Source: HGM11368 sp051883455
GTDB taxonomy: Bacteria; Bacillota; Clostridia; Christensenellales; UBA3700
Length of the DNA: 64,000 nt
Reading direction: 5' to 3'
Assembly (NCBI GenBank): GCA_051883455.1
Contig: JBJETT010000012.1
Coordinates: forward strand, 1 to 64,000
The translations under genes and the position numbers were made by a program. Each line of letters opens with the position of its first letter. The first letter of the stretch is position 1. Positions 18,011-27,663 of this stretch are shown here, piece by piece. The notes beneath the pieces are model-generated. The model was not told where the DNA came from. It saw nothing but the letters and a program-made list of their open reading frames with translations, and ran no database searches.

Positions 18011-21000
18011 ATGAAATATTTAGTAATACTCGGCGACGGAATGGCGGATTATCCTTGCCCTCAATTGGACGGGAAAACGCCGCTCGAAGTTGCTAACAAA
18101 CCTAATATGGACGCACTTTGCGCCAAGGGCGTAATAGGTCTTGTCAAGACCGTGCCCGACGGAATGAAACCCGGTAGCGACGTAGCCAACCTTGCTATGA
18201 TGGGCTATGCTCCCGACAAGTATTATACCGGCAGGTCACCTCTCGAGGCGTTGTCAATCGGTATCGATATGAGTTCTAGCGATATTGCGACCCGTTGCAA
18301 TCTCGTTACTTTGTCGGGCGACGAGCCGTTTGAGAATAAGGTAATGGTAGACTATAGCGCGGGCGAGATAACCACGCAAGAGGCAGAGGAACTTATCAAA
18401 GCAGTGCAAGAGGCGCTTGGCAACGACAAGTATTCCTTCTATTCGGGAGTAAGTTATCGCCATTGTATGATTACCAAGGGCGGTAAGTTGGGCGCGCAAT
18501 ACACACCGCCACACGACATCTCCGACAAGGTGATAGGCGAGTATTTGCCTAAGGGTGAGGACGCCGACGAGCATCTGGCTATGCTCAAAGCCTCTTACGA
18601 ATTGCTCAAAGACCACCCAATCAATATCGAGCGTATCAAGCAAGGCAAAAATCCTGCCAACTGTATTTGGTTGTGGGGAGAGGGAAGCAAGCCCGCGCTT
18701 GACGACTTTGGACAAAAATACGGACTCAAAGCAGGCGTTATCTCCGCAGTAGACCTAGTCAAAGGCATAGGTATAGGCGCGGGTATGACGAGCTGGGACG
18801 TTGAGGGCGCTACGGGCACCTATCACACCAACTTCGAGGGCAAAGCCAAGAGAGCTATCGACGCCTTTAGAGAAGGCTACGACTACGTGTATATCCATAT
18901 GGAAGCACCTGACGAATGCGGACACCAAGGCGACCTTGACAACAAAATCAAGTCTATAGAACTCATCGACGAAAAGGTGGTAGGATATTGCAAGAGAGAG
19001 CTTGACGAGATGGGAGAGCCATATCGCATACTCATTGCGCCCGACCATCCAACTCCAATCTCTATCAAGACGCATGTGGGCGATCCCGTACCGTTCGTGC
19101 TCTACGACAGCTCGAGCGATATAGACAGCGGATTTAGCACTTACAACGAAAAGACGGCTAAGGCAAGCGGTATTTACTACGAGCCTTGCCAAGATTTGAT
19201 AGAAGACTTTTTAAGTAAGCCCGAGGCGCAAGAGCCTAGTCAACCTACCGACTCTCTAGAGCGTGACGACGAGGACAAAGCGGTAGCGCCGGTGCAACCT
19301 ATCGGTGACAACGTAGCTCCTAAGACCAAAAAACCACTTACGGCAAAGCAAAAGAAAAATATTATCATTGCCGTGCTTTGTATCGTGGCAATCATAGGTG
19401 TGGGATTGGGTATCGGCTTGCCTGTCTACTTCCATTTCAAAGATAAGATAATGGTTGCAAGCGCAGAAGACTTCAACAAGGACATAACCAAAGGCACCTA
19501 TTTCGTCCTATCCAAGGACGTAGTGATTGACGGCGACTTGGATATGAGCGCGAGGGGCAATTATAGCATTGATTTGCAAGGACATACCCTCACCGTCAAC
19601 GGAACCTTGACCTATTCTACCGACGACGCCAAGGATATCAAGATAGGCAACACCAAAAAGAAAGCCTATGTAGAGGGTGGCGTAGTAGACGCAGACAAGA
19701 TAGTAGTCAACGCTCTCAACGCCAACGTAGAGATACTCAGCAATACCCAGACGGGTAGAGCCGAGATAGTAGCCAAGCAGGTTACGCTAACCTCTATGAC
19801 CTCGGCTGACGGAATATACTTAAGCGCGCAAAAAATCGATTTGACGGGAGCAATATCTACCGCCAACGCGTCGCAAATCGAGCTATCGTCCACGGCTGTT
19901 GACGCCAACGCTCAAGTGAGTGCAACGGGCAAAATCAACGGCAAGCTGGTCGCACAAAAAGTTGACTTGACGGCTACGGCGTCCTCTAGCATAACGTCCA
20001 TCGTTTTGGACACCTACTCCACCGCCCAAATCAGCGGCAAGGTAGAGGCAGGTATCGAGGGTGGCAAAAAGGTGGCAATGCTAAGCGGTCACTCTTGTTC
20101 GGAATACAAAGATATAGCTACTTTGGCTATTTATAGAGATAGCGCGGGTGACTATACTATCAAAGGTTGCGACAAAGTCGTATATATAGACAAGTTGGCT
20201 ACGCCAGTCGACCTCATCGTCGAAGAGCGCGCGGGAGGTAAGATTTTCGCCGTCAGCGCCAAGGTTGTTGGTGCGACCAAATACGTATTCAACGTGGACG
20301 GCACCGACCACGTAGTTGAAAGCAATCAGTTGGATATATCCTCTCTTATGAGCAACGGCGGAGCAGGCAAGCATATCATCACCGTATTCGTCAAGGGCGA
20401 CTATGACTTTGGAGCGTTGGAGACGGCTAGCGGAACGGTTTACGTGGACAGCGACCAAGCCAAGATAGAATACGCCTACAAAATCACCCTCTCCACACCG
20501 GAAAACGTGCAAGTGGCAGAGGATAGCAACGGCATATATCTAGCCTTTGACAAGGTTGATTTTGCCGATTACTATACCGTCGACGTAGCGGGTCAACAAC
20601 TGAGGTTTGACGCAGATAAAAACGCTACGACTCAAAAGTTCTATTTGACCGAAGTGCTCAAAGAGGTCGGCAACTATTCCGTGCGTGTTACCGCACACAG
20701 CAACGTGGCAGAGATTTTGTCCAGCAAACAAGCTATGGCAAGCTATACCAAGACTCAACAACTCGGCACCGTAACCGAACTTACAGCTCGCGAGAACGGC
20801 GCACAAATCAACGTAAGCTGGGTAGCCATAGACGGCGCCGATAGCTATATCGTATATGCTAACAACGCAGGTACCCTCGTAGAGCTTGGCAGAACGTCCA
20901 TGACCTCTTTCAGCTTTGACAAGACCTTGCTTGGCGGAGCAACCCAAATAACCGTCGTAGCGCAAGGCAACGGGTATTATACTAATGGGGGGTTTGCTAC

Positions 21001-21016
21001 TACCACTATAGTTTGA
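18011..21016 (+). CDS. ApgM-type phosphoglycerate mutase fused to a membrane segment and beta-rich tail
   Basis: Residues 1-400 of this 1001-residue protein are a cofactor-independent phosphoglycerate mutase of the archaeal ApgM type (alkaline-phosphatase superfamily). They hold Asp9 in LGDGMAD, likely phospho-Ser56 in KPGSDVAN, Asp301/His305 in DECGHQGD, Asp345/His346 in APDHPTP, and His355. A proline/acid-rich linker (about 403-447) is followed by one membrane helix (about 450-475). Residues 480-1001 are beta-rich: first a repetitive region resembling a beta-helix (VDGDLDMSARG, ...VEILSNTQTG), then fibronectin-III-like units (LATPVDLIVEE, LSTPENVQVAE, LGTVTELTARE). Normal ApgM ends near residue 400. 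The topology predicts a cytosolic enzyme tethered to an extracellular tail. The frame is continuous with no stop; a fusion through deletion or assembly error is possible. Confidence 0.85.
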   Translation: MKYLVILGDGMADYPCPQLDGKTPLEVANKPNMDALCAKGVIGLVKTVPDGMKPGSDVANLAMMGYAPDKYYTGRSPLEALSIGIDMSSSDIATRCNLVTLSGDEPFENKVMVDYSAGEITTQEAEELIKAVQEALGNDKYSFYSGVSYRHCMITKGGKLGAQYTPPHDISDKVIGEYLPKGEDADEHLAMLKASYELLKDHPINIERIKQGKNPANCIWLWGEGSKPALDDFGQKYGLKAGVISAVDLVKGIGIGAGMTSWDVEGATGTYHTNFEGKAKRAIDAFREGYDYVYIHMEAPDECGHQGDLDNKIKSIELIDEKVVGYCKRELDEMGEPYRILIAPDHPTPISIKTHVGDPVPFVLYDSSSDIDSGFSTYNEKTAKASGIYYEPCQDLIEDFLSKPEAQEPSQPTDSLERDDEDKAVAPVQPIGDNVAPKTKKPLTAKQKKNIIIAVLCIVAIIGVGLGIGLPVYFHFKDKIMVASAEDFNKDITKGTYFVLSKDVVIDGDLDMSARGNYSIDLQGHTLTVNGTLTYSTDDAKDIKIGNTKKKAYVEGGVVDADKIVVNALNANVEILSNTQTGRAEIVAKQVTLTSMTSADGIYLSAQKIDLTGAISTANASQIELSSTAVDANAQVSATGKINGKLVAQKVDLTATASSSITSIVLDTYSTAQISGKVEAGIEGGKKVAMLSGHSCSEYKDIATLAIYRDSAGDYTIKGCDKVVYIDKLATPVDLIVEERAGGKIFAVSAKVVGATKYVFNVDGTDHVVESNQLDISSLMSNGGAGKHIITVFVKGDYDFGALETASGTVYVDSDQAKIEYAYKITLSTPENVQVAEDSNGIYLAFDKVDFADYYTVDVAGQQLRFDADKNATTQKFYLTEVLKEVGNYSVRVTAHSNVAEILSSKQAMASYTKTQQLGTVTELTARENGAQINVSWVAIDGADSYIVYANNAGTLVELGRTSMTSFSFDKTLLGGATQITVVAQGNGYYTNGGFATTTIV

Positions 21017-21406
21017 CGGTTTTTGACGGCGGATATACGTCGTAATACTTTGTCGAGCGGAGATTTTTGCTCAGTCACGTACGCATTAGTACGCTCCTGT
21101 CGCAAAAGCTCCGCTCTTCGCGTCTTACTCGTATCTCCACCGTCAAAACAATTACGGCAACTAATAACAAATTGAGGCAATCGAAAGGTTTCTTTTTCCT
21201 TATCTTACTCGCATCTACGCACCCAAAGGGAAAGGATAAACAACTCGCATCTACACCGTCAAAGTATTATGTCATTGCGAGGCTATGAAATAGCCGCGGC
21301 AATCTCAAGCCATATAGAACCAATAAATAATCACGCCTTATTGCAGTATGCAAAGCGTGATTTTATCATATTATGATTTTTCTCGATACGTATCGAGTTT
21401 TTGCTA
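21017..21406. repeat. Gap filled with mosaic palindromic repeats
   Basis: No gene is seen. From 21025 to 21147 lies an element beginning GACGGCGGATATACGTCG and ending ATCTCCACCGTC, whose ends are imperfect inverted repeats. It contains a CACGTACGCA...AGTACGCTC core. A second part (21195-21270) ends in ACACCGTCAAAGTATTATG, and a third (21271-21307) is a GTCATTGCGAG...GGCAATCTCAA palindrome. Closely similar sequence occurs at 58779-59200, and related copies at 51.2-52.1 kb. These look like small non-autonomous repeats (MITE or REP type). Confidence 0.75.
21382..21402 (+). terminator. CGATACGTATCG hairpin between convergent genes
   Basis: CTCGATACGTATCGAG is a perfect palindrome followed by GTTTTTG on the plus strand and by an A run on the minus strand. 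It lies just past the stop of the minus-strand acyltransferase gene. The same 12-base core is found at 47082-47093 and 50051-50062, also next to gene ends. Confidence 0.5.
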
Positions 21407-22252
21407 TCAAATCACCACGAAGTCGCCCTTGGTGATAAAGAAAAAGCTGATAAGCGCAAGTATCACGGTGATGACAACTTGGTGCAGTACGTATACGGGT
21501 AGGGCGATTTTGCCCCAAAAGTTGATAGGCTTGTACCAATCGTATTTGCCAAGCCACGGGAGCAAGGACTTCTTGTTGGGGTACAGCACGTTGGCGGCGC
21601 TTGCGCCAATGAGCATATAGCCCACCAAAGGAAAGATTGGTTGATAGTCGGCGGAAAAGCTCTCGTAAGGGTTGCCGTACAAAAATTCTCCCACCCACGC
21701 CCAGTTGTTGTTGTCTACGAATATTTGGTTGTTAGCCTCGTACATAGGCATGAGCAACATATTGGTAAACACTATAAAAAATCCCATTCCTAGGCAAGCG
21801 AAAGCCGTCTTTTTTTTGTCGTGACGACATATAAAGTCAATGAGCGTCCAGAGCAAAATAGCTACGGCAAACATGTGAAGTATGCCGAAGGTGATAGGTG
21901 AGTCCATAATTGTCGTGACTATCGTCACCAGCACGGCGCACACCGCCACCTCGATACCTCTCTTGAGGTTGGACTTGCTAAATGCCGTCGATATTCCGCA
22001 CAGCGAGCAAAAGATGATGACCACCAGCGGTTGGACGAATTCTCTTATTGGGCTAGTCCAATATGTGCGAGCGTTTTGCCAAAGATTATAATAAAATTCG
22101 CTCCCGCTTGCTTCAAACCAAGTCCGACCGAATACGAATGCAAAGTTGTACATCGTATGGTCGAATATCATCAGCATCACACAAACCGCTCTTAGGAAGT
22201 CAAGTTCCCAGATGCGCTCTTTGGTTTGTTTGGGGAGCGAACGCTTACGCAT
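21407..22252 (-). CDS. DUF1624/HGSNAT-like membrane acyltransferase
   Basis: The 281-residue integral membrane protein opens with ELDFLRAVCVMLMIFDHTMYN, the typical start of the DUF1624 family related to heparan-alpha-glucosaminide acetyltransferase, with the conserved DHT. About seven to eight membrane helices follow. Such proteins are thought to transfer acyl groups to cell-surface sugars; the substrate is unknown. The start lies 2 bases after serS, so it is translated from the leuS-serS transcript, which is an unexpected partner for aminoacyl-tRNA synthetases. Confidence 0.78.
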   Translation of the reverse strand: MRKRSLPKQTKERIWELDFLRAVCVMLMIFDHTMYNFAFVFGRTWFEASGSEFYYNLWQNARTYWTSPIREFVQPLVVIIFCSLCGISTAFSKSNLKRGIEVAVCAVLVTIVTTIMDSPITFGILHMFAVAILLWTLIDFICRHDKKKTAFACLGMGFFIVFTNMLLMPMYEANNQIFVDNNNWAWVGEFLYGNPYESFSADYQPIFPLVGYMLIGASAANVLYPNKKSLLPWLGKYDWYKPINFWGKIALPVYVLHQVVITVILALISFFFITKGDFVVI

Positions 22253-22254
22253 AT

Positions 22255-23532
22255 TTATCTAATTTCTTCTTTTCCGCCCATGTACATGCGCAGAGGAGCA
22301 GGGATAGCAATCGAGCCGTCCTCGCGCAGATTGTTCTCTAAGAAAGCTATGAGCATACGAGGAGGAGCAACAACGGTGTTGTTGAGGGTGTGGGCGAAGT
22401 AGTTGCCTTCTTTGCCCTTAATTCTTATGCCGAGGCGTCTTGCTTGAGCGTCGCCGAGGTTAGAACAGCTACCCACTTCAAAGTATTTCTTTTGTCTTGG
22501 AGACCAAGCTTCAACGTCGATACTCTTTACCTTGAGGTCGGCGAGGTCGCCCGAACAACATTCCAGAGTGCGAACGGGTATGTCGAGAGAACGGAAAAAG
22601 TCCACGGTGTTGGTGTAGAGTTTGACAAACCAATCTCTGCTGTCGTCAGGGTGGCATACGACTATCATCTCTTGTTTTTCGAATTGGTGAATACGGTACA
22701 CGCCTCTCTCTTCTATGCCGTGCGCGCCCACTTCCTTACGGAAGCAAGGAGAGTAGCTGGTGAGAGCCTTAGGAAGCTCGTCTTCGCTAAGCACCGTGTC
22801 CATAAACTTGCCTATCATAGAGTGCTCCGACGTGCCGATGAGGTAGAGGTCCTCGCCCTCGATTTTGTACATCATATTCTCCATTTCGGCAAAGCTCATT
22901 ACGCCCGTCACGACGTTGCTTCTAATCATAAAAGGCGGAATATAATAGGTAAAGCCTCTGTCTATCATAAAGTCCCTTGCATACGACAAAATCGCGCTGT
23001 GCAAGCGGGCGATATCACCGCAGAGGTAGTAGAAGCCGTTGCCGCTGGTTCTTCTTGCGCTATCGAGGTCGATGCCGTGGAGTCTTTCCATGATATCCAC
23101 GTGATAAGGCACTTCGAAGTCGGGCACTTTTGGCTCGCCGAAGCGTTCCACTTCCACGTTTTCGCTGTCGTCCTTACCGATAGGCACGCTGTCGTCGATG
23201 ATATTAGGAATGACCATCATTCTCTTTTTTATCTCGCTAGAGAGCTCTTCCTCTTTTACTTCGAGGTCGGCGAGTTCTTTGGCAAACTCAGCCACTTGCG
23301 CCTTAACTTTTTCGGCTTCGTCCTTTTGACCTTTTGCCATCAGAGAGCCGATTTGCTTGGAGAGGGCGTTGCGTTGCGACCTACAATAGTCACCGCGCTG
23401 TTTGCACTCTCTAAACTCTTTATCCATTGCCAAGACCTCGTCTACGAGGACGAGCTTTTCGTCTTGGAACTTCTTTTTGATATTTTCTTTTACCAATTCG
23501 GGATTGGTTCTCACAAGTTTGATATCAAGCAT
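22255..23532 (-). CDS. serS: Seryl-tRNA synthetase
   Basis: The 425-residue class II synthetase charges tRNA-Ser with serine. It has the N-terminal coiled-coil arm (residues about 30-110), motif 2 FRKEVGAHGIEERGVYRIHQF near 260-280, and motif 3 with NNTVVAPPRMLIAFLENN near 385-402. Length is standard. A GGAGAAA site precedes the ATG, 10 bases after the leuS stop. No T-box leader is seen in front of it. Two tRNA-Ser genes occur elsewhere in the window. Confidence 0.96.
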   Translation of the reverse strand: MLDIKLVRTNPELVKENIKKKFQDEKLVLVDEVLAMDKEFRECKQRGDYCRSQRNALSKQIGSLMAKGQKDEAEKVKAQVAEFAKELADLEVKEEELSSEIKKRMMVIPNIIDDSVPIGKDDSENVEVERFGEPKVPDFEVPYHVDIMERLHGIDLDSARRTSGNGFYYLCGDIARLHSAILSYARDFMIDRGFTYYIPPFMIRSNVVTGVMSFAEMENMMYKIEGEDLYLIGTSEHSMIGKFMDTVLSEDELPKALTSYSPCFRKEVGAHGIEERGVYRIHQFEKQEMIVVCHPDDSRDWFVKLYTNTVDFFRSLDIPVRTLECCSGDLADLKVKSIDVEAWSPRQKKYFEVGSCSNLGDAQARRLGIRIKGKEGNYFAHTLNNTVVAPPRMLIAFLENNLREDGSIAIPAPLRMYMGGKEEIR

Positions 23533-23542
23533 AATTTTCTCC

Positions 23543-25975
23543 TTATTTGACTACTATGTTTACGAGGCGTTTCGGTATAACGATTGCTTTGACCACGTTC
23601 ATGCCTTCGAGCAATGCTTTGACGGTTGGTTCTTCGAGAGCGATTGCTTTGATTTGCTCGGCGTCGGCGTCGCTAGGAACGACGATTTTCGCCTTAACTC
23701 TGCTGTTGATTTGCACGGCAAGTTCGTATTCGTCCTTGACGAGAGCCGACTCGTCGCAGGTAGGGAAGGCACGGTTGAACACGCTGTAAGGCCCACCCAT
23801 CATCTCGTTAAGCTCTTCGCTCACGTGAGGCACGAAAGGCGCAAGGAGCAACACTAGGTCGTCCACGCAAGAGTAGAAGAACTCTTGATTTTTGTTATCG
23901 CCGAGGTCGCCGTCGTACTTGTACAATGCGTTGACGAACTCCATCAGACGGGCGATAGCCGTGTTGAAAGAGAATGTTTGCATGTCTGCGTCAACTCTAC
24001 CGATAGTGTAATTGCGTACGTAGTTGAGCTCTTTTTCGGCTTTGCCGAGCGCTTGTTTAGGCTGGTTCTTTTTGGCTTTGATGACCAATCTCTCCACTCT
24101 CTCTAAGAATTTGATGATAGAATCTATACCGTTGGCATTCCAAGGACCGCCCTCGATATAAGAGAAGCCAAACATGAGGTACATACGGAATGCGTCCGCG
24201 CCGTACTTCTTGACGTAGTCGTCAGGGGAGATGACGTTGCCACGGGACTTACTCATCTTGTTGCCGTCTGGACCGAGAATAGTGCCTTGGTGCACTAGCG
24301 AAGTAAACGGCTCGTCGAAATTGAGGTAGCCCATATCTCTCAACGCTTTGGTGAAGAAACGCGCGTAGAGCAAGTGCATGCAAGCGTGCTCGGCACCGCC
24401 GATATACTTGTCCACAGGCAACATTTTGTTGATAATCTCAGGGTCAAACGCCATTTTGTCGTTGTGGGCGTCAGGGTATCTTAGGAAGTACCAGCTTGAG
24501 CAAACGAATGTATCCATCGTGTCGGGATCACGTCTAGCAGGTCTACCGCATATAGGACAGGTGGTGTTCATAAATTCTTCGCTCTTGAGCAGAGGGGATT
24601 TGCCGTCAGGCGTAAAGTCTACGTTGTAAGGTAGTTTTACAGGCAGTTGGTCCTCAGGAACAGGCACCTCACCGCAGTGGTCGCAGTGTATGATAGGGAT
24701 AGGACAGCCCCAATATCTTTGACGAGAAATCAGCCAATCTCTAAGACGATAATTGGTCTTGACCCCGCCTTTGCCCATCTTTTCGAGTTTGGCAAGGATG
24801 GCAGGTATAGCCTCTTCGGTGGTGAGTCCGTCGAACTCTCCGCTATTGACTAGCACGCCGTGTTCGCAATAAGGCAGGTCGTCGGCGCTACCGTCGGCGC
24901 TCTTGATAACTCTCTCGATTTTAAGGTCGTACTTCTTGGCAAAGTCGTAATCTCTATCGTCGTGCGCGCCCACGCCCATCACCGCGCCCGTGCCGTAAGA
25001 AGCCAACACGTAGTCGCCTATCCAGATAGGCACTCTTTCGCCGTTGATTGGGTTGATGCAGTAGCTACCCGTAAATGCGCCCGTCTTCTCTCTAGTGGTG
25101 GAGAGTCTGTCTATTTCGGCAATTTTGGCCGTTTGGGCTTTGTAGTCCTCTACGGCTTGTTTTTGCTCCGGGGTAGTTAGGGAATCAACGAGAGGGTGTT
25201 CTGGGGCGAGTACCACGTAGGACACGCCGAAGATTGTGTCGGCACGAGTGGTAAATACTCTAAAAGAGCCACCGTTTTCGCATACGAATTCTATCTCACC
25301 GCCTTGCGATTTGCCAATCCAATGTCTTTGCATTGCTTTGGTCTTCTCAGGCCAGTCGAGCTTGTCCAAGCCTTGCAAGAGCTCCTCGGCGTAGTCGGTG
25401 ATTTTGAAGAACCATTGAGTAAGATTTTTTCTGATAACTGGGTGACCGCATCTCTCGCAACAGCCGTCGATTACTTGTTCGTTGGCAAGCACGGTGTTAC
25501 AGTCGGTGCACCAATTCACAGGCGCTTGCTTGCGGTAAGCTAGACCCTTTTTGTACAACTGAAGGAATATCCATTGCGTCCACTTGTAGTACTCGGGCAA
25601 GCAAGTTACCACCTCGTAGTCCCAGTCGAAGCTACCACCGATAGCCTTGAGTTGTCCTTCCATAGTTTCGATGTTTTTGAGGGTGCTATCTTGTGGGTGA
25701 ACGCCCGTCTTGATAGCGTAGTTTTCGGCTGGCAAACCAAAGGCGTCGAAGCCCATTGGTTGGAACACCTCGTAGCCCTTCATTCTAAGGTATCTTGCAT
25801 AGCTGTCGCTAGGACCGTAGTTGTACCAGTGACCTGCGTGCAACTTAGCGCCCGAAGGGTAGGAGAACATCTCCAAAACGTACTTCTTTTTGTCGGTTTT
25901 GGATTTGTCAAAACTATACAGGCGAGTATCCGCCCAAGTTTTTTGCCACTTTTTTTCAATGTTGATAAAGTCCAT
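23543..25975 (-). CDS. leuS: Leucyl-tRNA synthetase
   Basis: The class I synthetase of about 810 residues has a HIGH-type motif HAGHWYNYGP near residue 43, the CP1 editing domain with TTRADTIFGV near 245, a zinc-type cysteine cluster near 155-180 (CTDC...CCERCG), and KMSKSRGN near 575. The start is taken at the second ATG of MKMDF, because GAGGA directly abuts the first ATG and is 6-7 bases before the second. It heads the leuS-serS-DUF1624 operon. Confidence 0.96.
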   Translation of the reverse strand: MDFINIEKKWQKTWADTRLYSFDKSKTDKKKYVLEMFSYPSGAKLHAGHWYNYGPSDSYARYLRMKGYEVFQPMGFDAFGLPAENYAIKTGVHPQDSTLKNIETMEGQLKAIGGSFDWDYEVVTCLPEYYKWTQWIFLQLYKKGLAYRKQAPVNWCTDCNTVLANEQVIDGCCERCGHPVIRKNLTQWFFKITDYAEELLQGLDKLDWPEKTKAMQRHWIGKSQGGEIEFVCENGGSFRVFTTRADTIFGVSYVVLAPEHPLVDSLTTPEQKQAVEDYKAQTAKIAEIDRLSTTREKTGAFTGSYCINPINGERVPIWIGDYVLASYGTGAVMGVGAHDDRDYDFAKKYDLKIERVIKSADGSADDLPYCEHGVLVNSGEFDGLTTEEAIPAILAKLEKMGKGGVKTNYRLRDWLISRQRYWGCPIPIIHCDHCGEVPVPEDQLPVKLPYNVDFTPDGKSPLLKSEEFMNTTCPICGRPARRDPDTMDTFVCSSWYFLRYPDAHNDKMAFDPEIINKMLPVDKYIGGAEHACMHLLYARFFTKALRDMGYLNFDEPFTSLVHQGTILGPDGNKMSKSRGNVISPDDYVKKYGADAFRMYLMFGFSYIEGGPWNANGIDSIIKFLERVERLVIKAKKNQPKQALGKAEKELNYVRNYTIGRVDADMQTFSFNTAIARLMEFVNALYKYDGDLGDNKNQEFFYSCVDDLVLLLAPFVPHVSEELNEMMGGPYSVFNRAFPTCDESALVKDEYELAVQINSRVKAKIVVPSDADAEQIKAIALEEPTVKALLEGMNVVKAIVIPKRLVNIVVK

Positions 25976-26015
25976 TTTCATTCCTCAGAAAATTGTAGTT
26001 GGTGATACAAATATA

Positions 26016-26044
26016 ATAATATTATATTAAGAAAAAATTGTCAA
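26016..26044 (-). promoter_or_regulatory. Promoter of the leuS operon
   Basis: On the minus strand TTGACA (26044-26039) and TATTAT (26021-26016) are 17 bases apart, about 40 bases upstream of leuS. No T-box or other leader structure fits in the short leader. Confidence 0.65.
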
Positions 26045-26213
26045 CACATACGCGCGTATATGCTTGTTCGAGATAATTATAGTATTGCGAGAAAAGAAAT
26101 TTTAATATTCACTCGGCAAATTGTCAAAAGCCTTGCATTTGTCGTTTTTAGAAATCAAAAGCCAAGTAATATTATTCAATAATCAATTATGTTATCCAAC
26201 GACAGGGCTTAGA

Positions 26214-27518
26214 CTAGCCAAGCACCAGCCACAAGCCGAGTAGTGCCGTGAGTAGCGTAGGCAAGGCAACGATTACGCCCACCTTGACGAAGCTAGCGTA
26301 ACTAAACTGCAAGCCGTGTTTTTTGAGAATATTGCTCCACATTATGCCCGCCAAAGCTCCCACCGGGGTGAGGCAAGCGCCAAGGTTAGAGCCTATTACG
26401 GTAGCGTAAAGAGCGTACTTCGCAGCGTCAGCGGACAAGTTGGATATTATGGACGAAAACAGCACGCTCATAGGAATGTTGTTGACGAGGTTGCTCACGA
26501 GGAAGGAGCCAAGTCCATACGTGAGTATAGTTGGAGTATGACTAAAAGCACTCGCTATTGCTTGCGTTGCGCCCTTGCCGTCAAGTGCAAAAATCAACAC
26601 GAACATAGAGAGCACGAATGGCACGAGCTGCCAAGGCGCTCTAACTAAGCTTTTGCCAAGTGCCGTAGGCGGACGTCTTCTAATTGCTCCGATTATGAGG
26701 TTAAATACGCATAGCGACAACGCAGTAAGACTCGCAACCAGCCACATTTCCAACCCAAGGTATGGTCCGACAGCTAGCATAATCGTGCATACGGCAAGGT
26801 GAACTATTCCCACGACGAGCATTAGCTTGTCCTTCAATTCAACGATTTGAGCATTAGCCTCGATTGGGGCTGATAACGAGCGACGAAAGAGTAGATATAG
26901 CAACAATAGAGATATTAGCCCCGCCATCACGGTAGGCAGTATCATTACTTGGAGATAACCCCAAAAGCTCTCAGAAGCAAAGGTCGCCAAATATATGTTG
27001 GTGGGGTTGCCTATGATGAGCGCCATGCTCCAAGTATTGGCGGCGACGAATTCCGTAGCGACGTATGGCATAGGGTTGATTTTCGCCGCTTTGGCAAAGT
27101 AGCAAATAAAGGGCGTAAAGGATAGTATGATTATGTCGTTGGAGGTAAATACCGTCAGTACGGCAACTATGACGTAGAGTAAGAAGAACAACCTCTTTTG
27201 GCTACTGCCCGCTCTTCTTAGCGTTACGCTCGCCAAATATCCAAAAAAGCCCAACTCGTCTAAGAAGACCGACAGCAGAGTCATCGAGATAAACAGTACC
27301 AAAATTTTGAGAGGGTTGACGGGGGTGTCGGCAACTAAAAAAGCCGTTACGGCGGACAAGGAAGTTTGTCTAAAAGCTATGGCAACGATAGCACCTATAA
27401 GGGTAATAATCCAATACGTGTCAACAAAAATTTTGCCAAGACGCAGTTTTGGAAAAAACAATACCGCCATTATCATCAGCAAACAAGTGGCGGTACAAAT
27501 AATTATAATTGGCAACAT
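26214..27518 (-). CDS. ArsB/NhaD (ion transporter superfamily) membrane protein
   Basis: The 434-residue protein has about 11-12 membrane helices and matches the ion-transporter superfamily (ArsB, NhaD, SLC13) through FTSNDIIILSFTPFI and MALIIGNPTNIYLA in the first half and a second inverted half with NNIPMSVLFSS. Members move arsenite, Na+/H+, or carboxylates; the substrate is not clear and no ars genes lie nearby. The start is the ATG at MLPIIII, which follows AAAGGAAG; an extension upstream has no site. No partner gene on the same transcript. Confidence 0.8.
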   Translation of the reverse strand: MLPIIIICTATCLLMIMAVLFFPKLRLGKIFVDTYWIITLIGAIVAIAFRQTSLSAVTAFLVADTPVNPLKILVLFISMTLLSVFLDELGFFGYLASVTLRRAGSSQKRLFFLLYVIVAVLTVFTSNDIIILSFTPFICYFAKAAKINPMPYVATEFVAANTWSMALIIGNPTNIYLATFASESFWGYLQVMILPTVMAGLISLLLLYLLFRRSLSAPIEANAQIVELKDKLMLVVGIVHLAVCTIMLAVGPYLGLEMWLVASLTALSLCVFNLIIGAIRRRPPTALGKSLVRAPWQLVPFVLSMFVLIFALDGKGATQAIASAFSHTPTILTYGLGSFLVSNLVNNIPMSVLFSSIISNLSADAAKYALYATVIGSNLGACLTPVGALAGIMWSNILKKHGLQFSYASFVKVGVIVALPTLLTALLGLWLVLG

Positions 27519-27663
27519 TTTCGACTTCCTTTCACGTATTGACGAGAGCATTATAGCCCCGCTAATTGCGGTTGTCAATCTATCGCCTATCAAAAAACTT
27601 TTATTTTAGAGTTTTTGCTCTCCATTGAACGAGTCGAAGTTGCTCGATAAGGACAAGCTTTTG

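Noticed and set aside
22390..23550. Long plus-strand frame opposite serS (386 codons) and similar frames opposite leuS
   Set aside because: These are mirror frames of highly conserved synthetase genes and lack ribosome binding sites.
25976..26213. Possible T-box leader for leuS
   Set aside because: The promoter lies about 40 bases before the start, leaving no room for a T-box.
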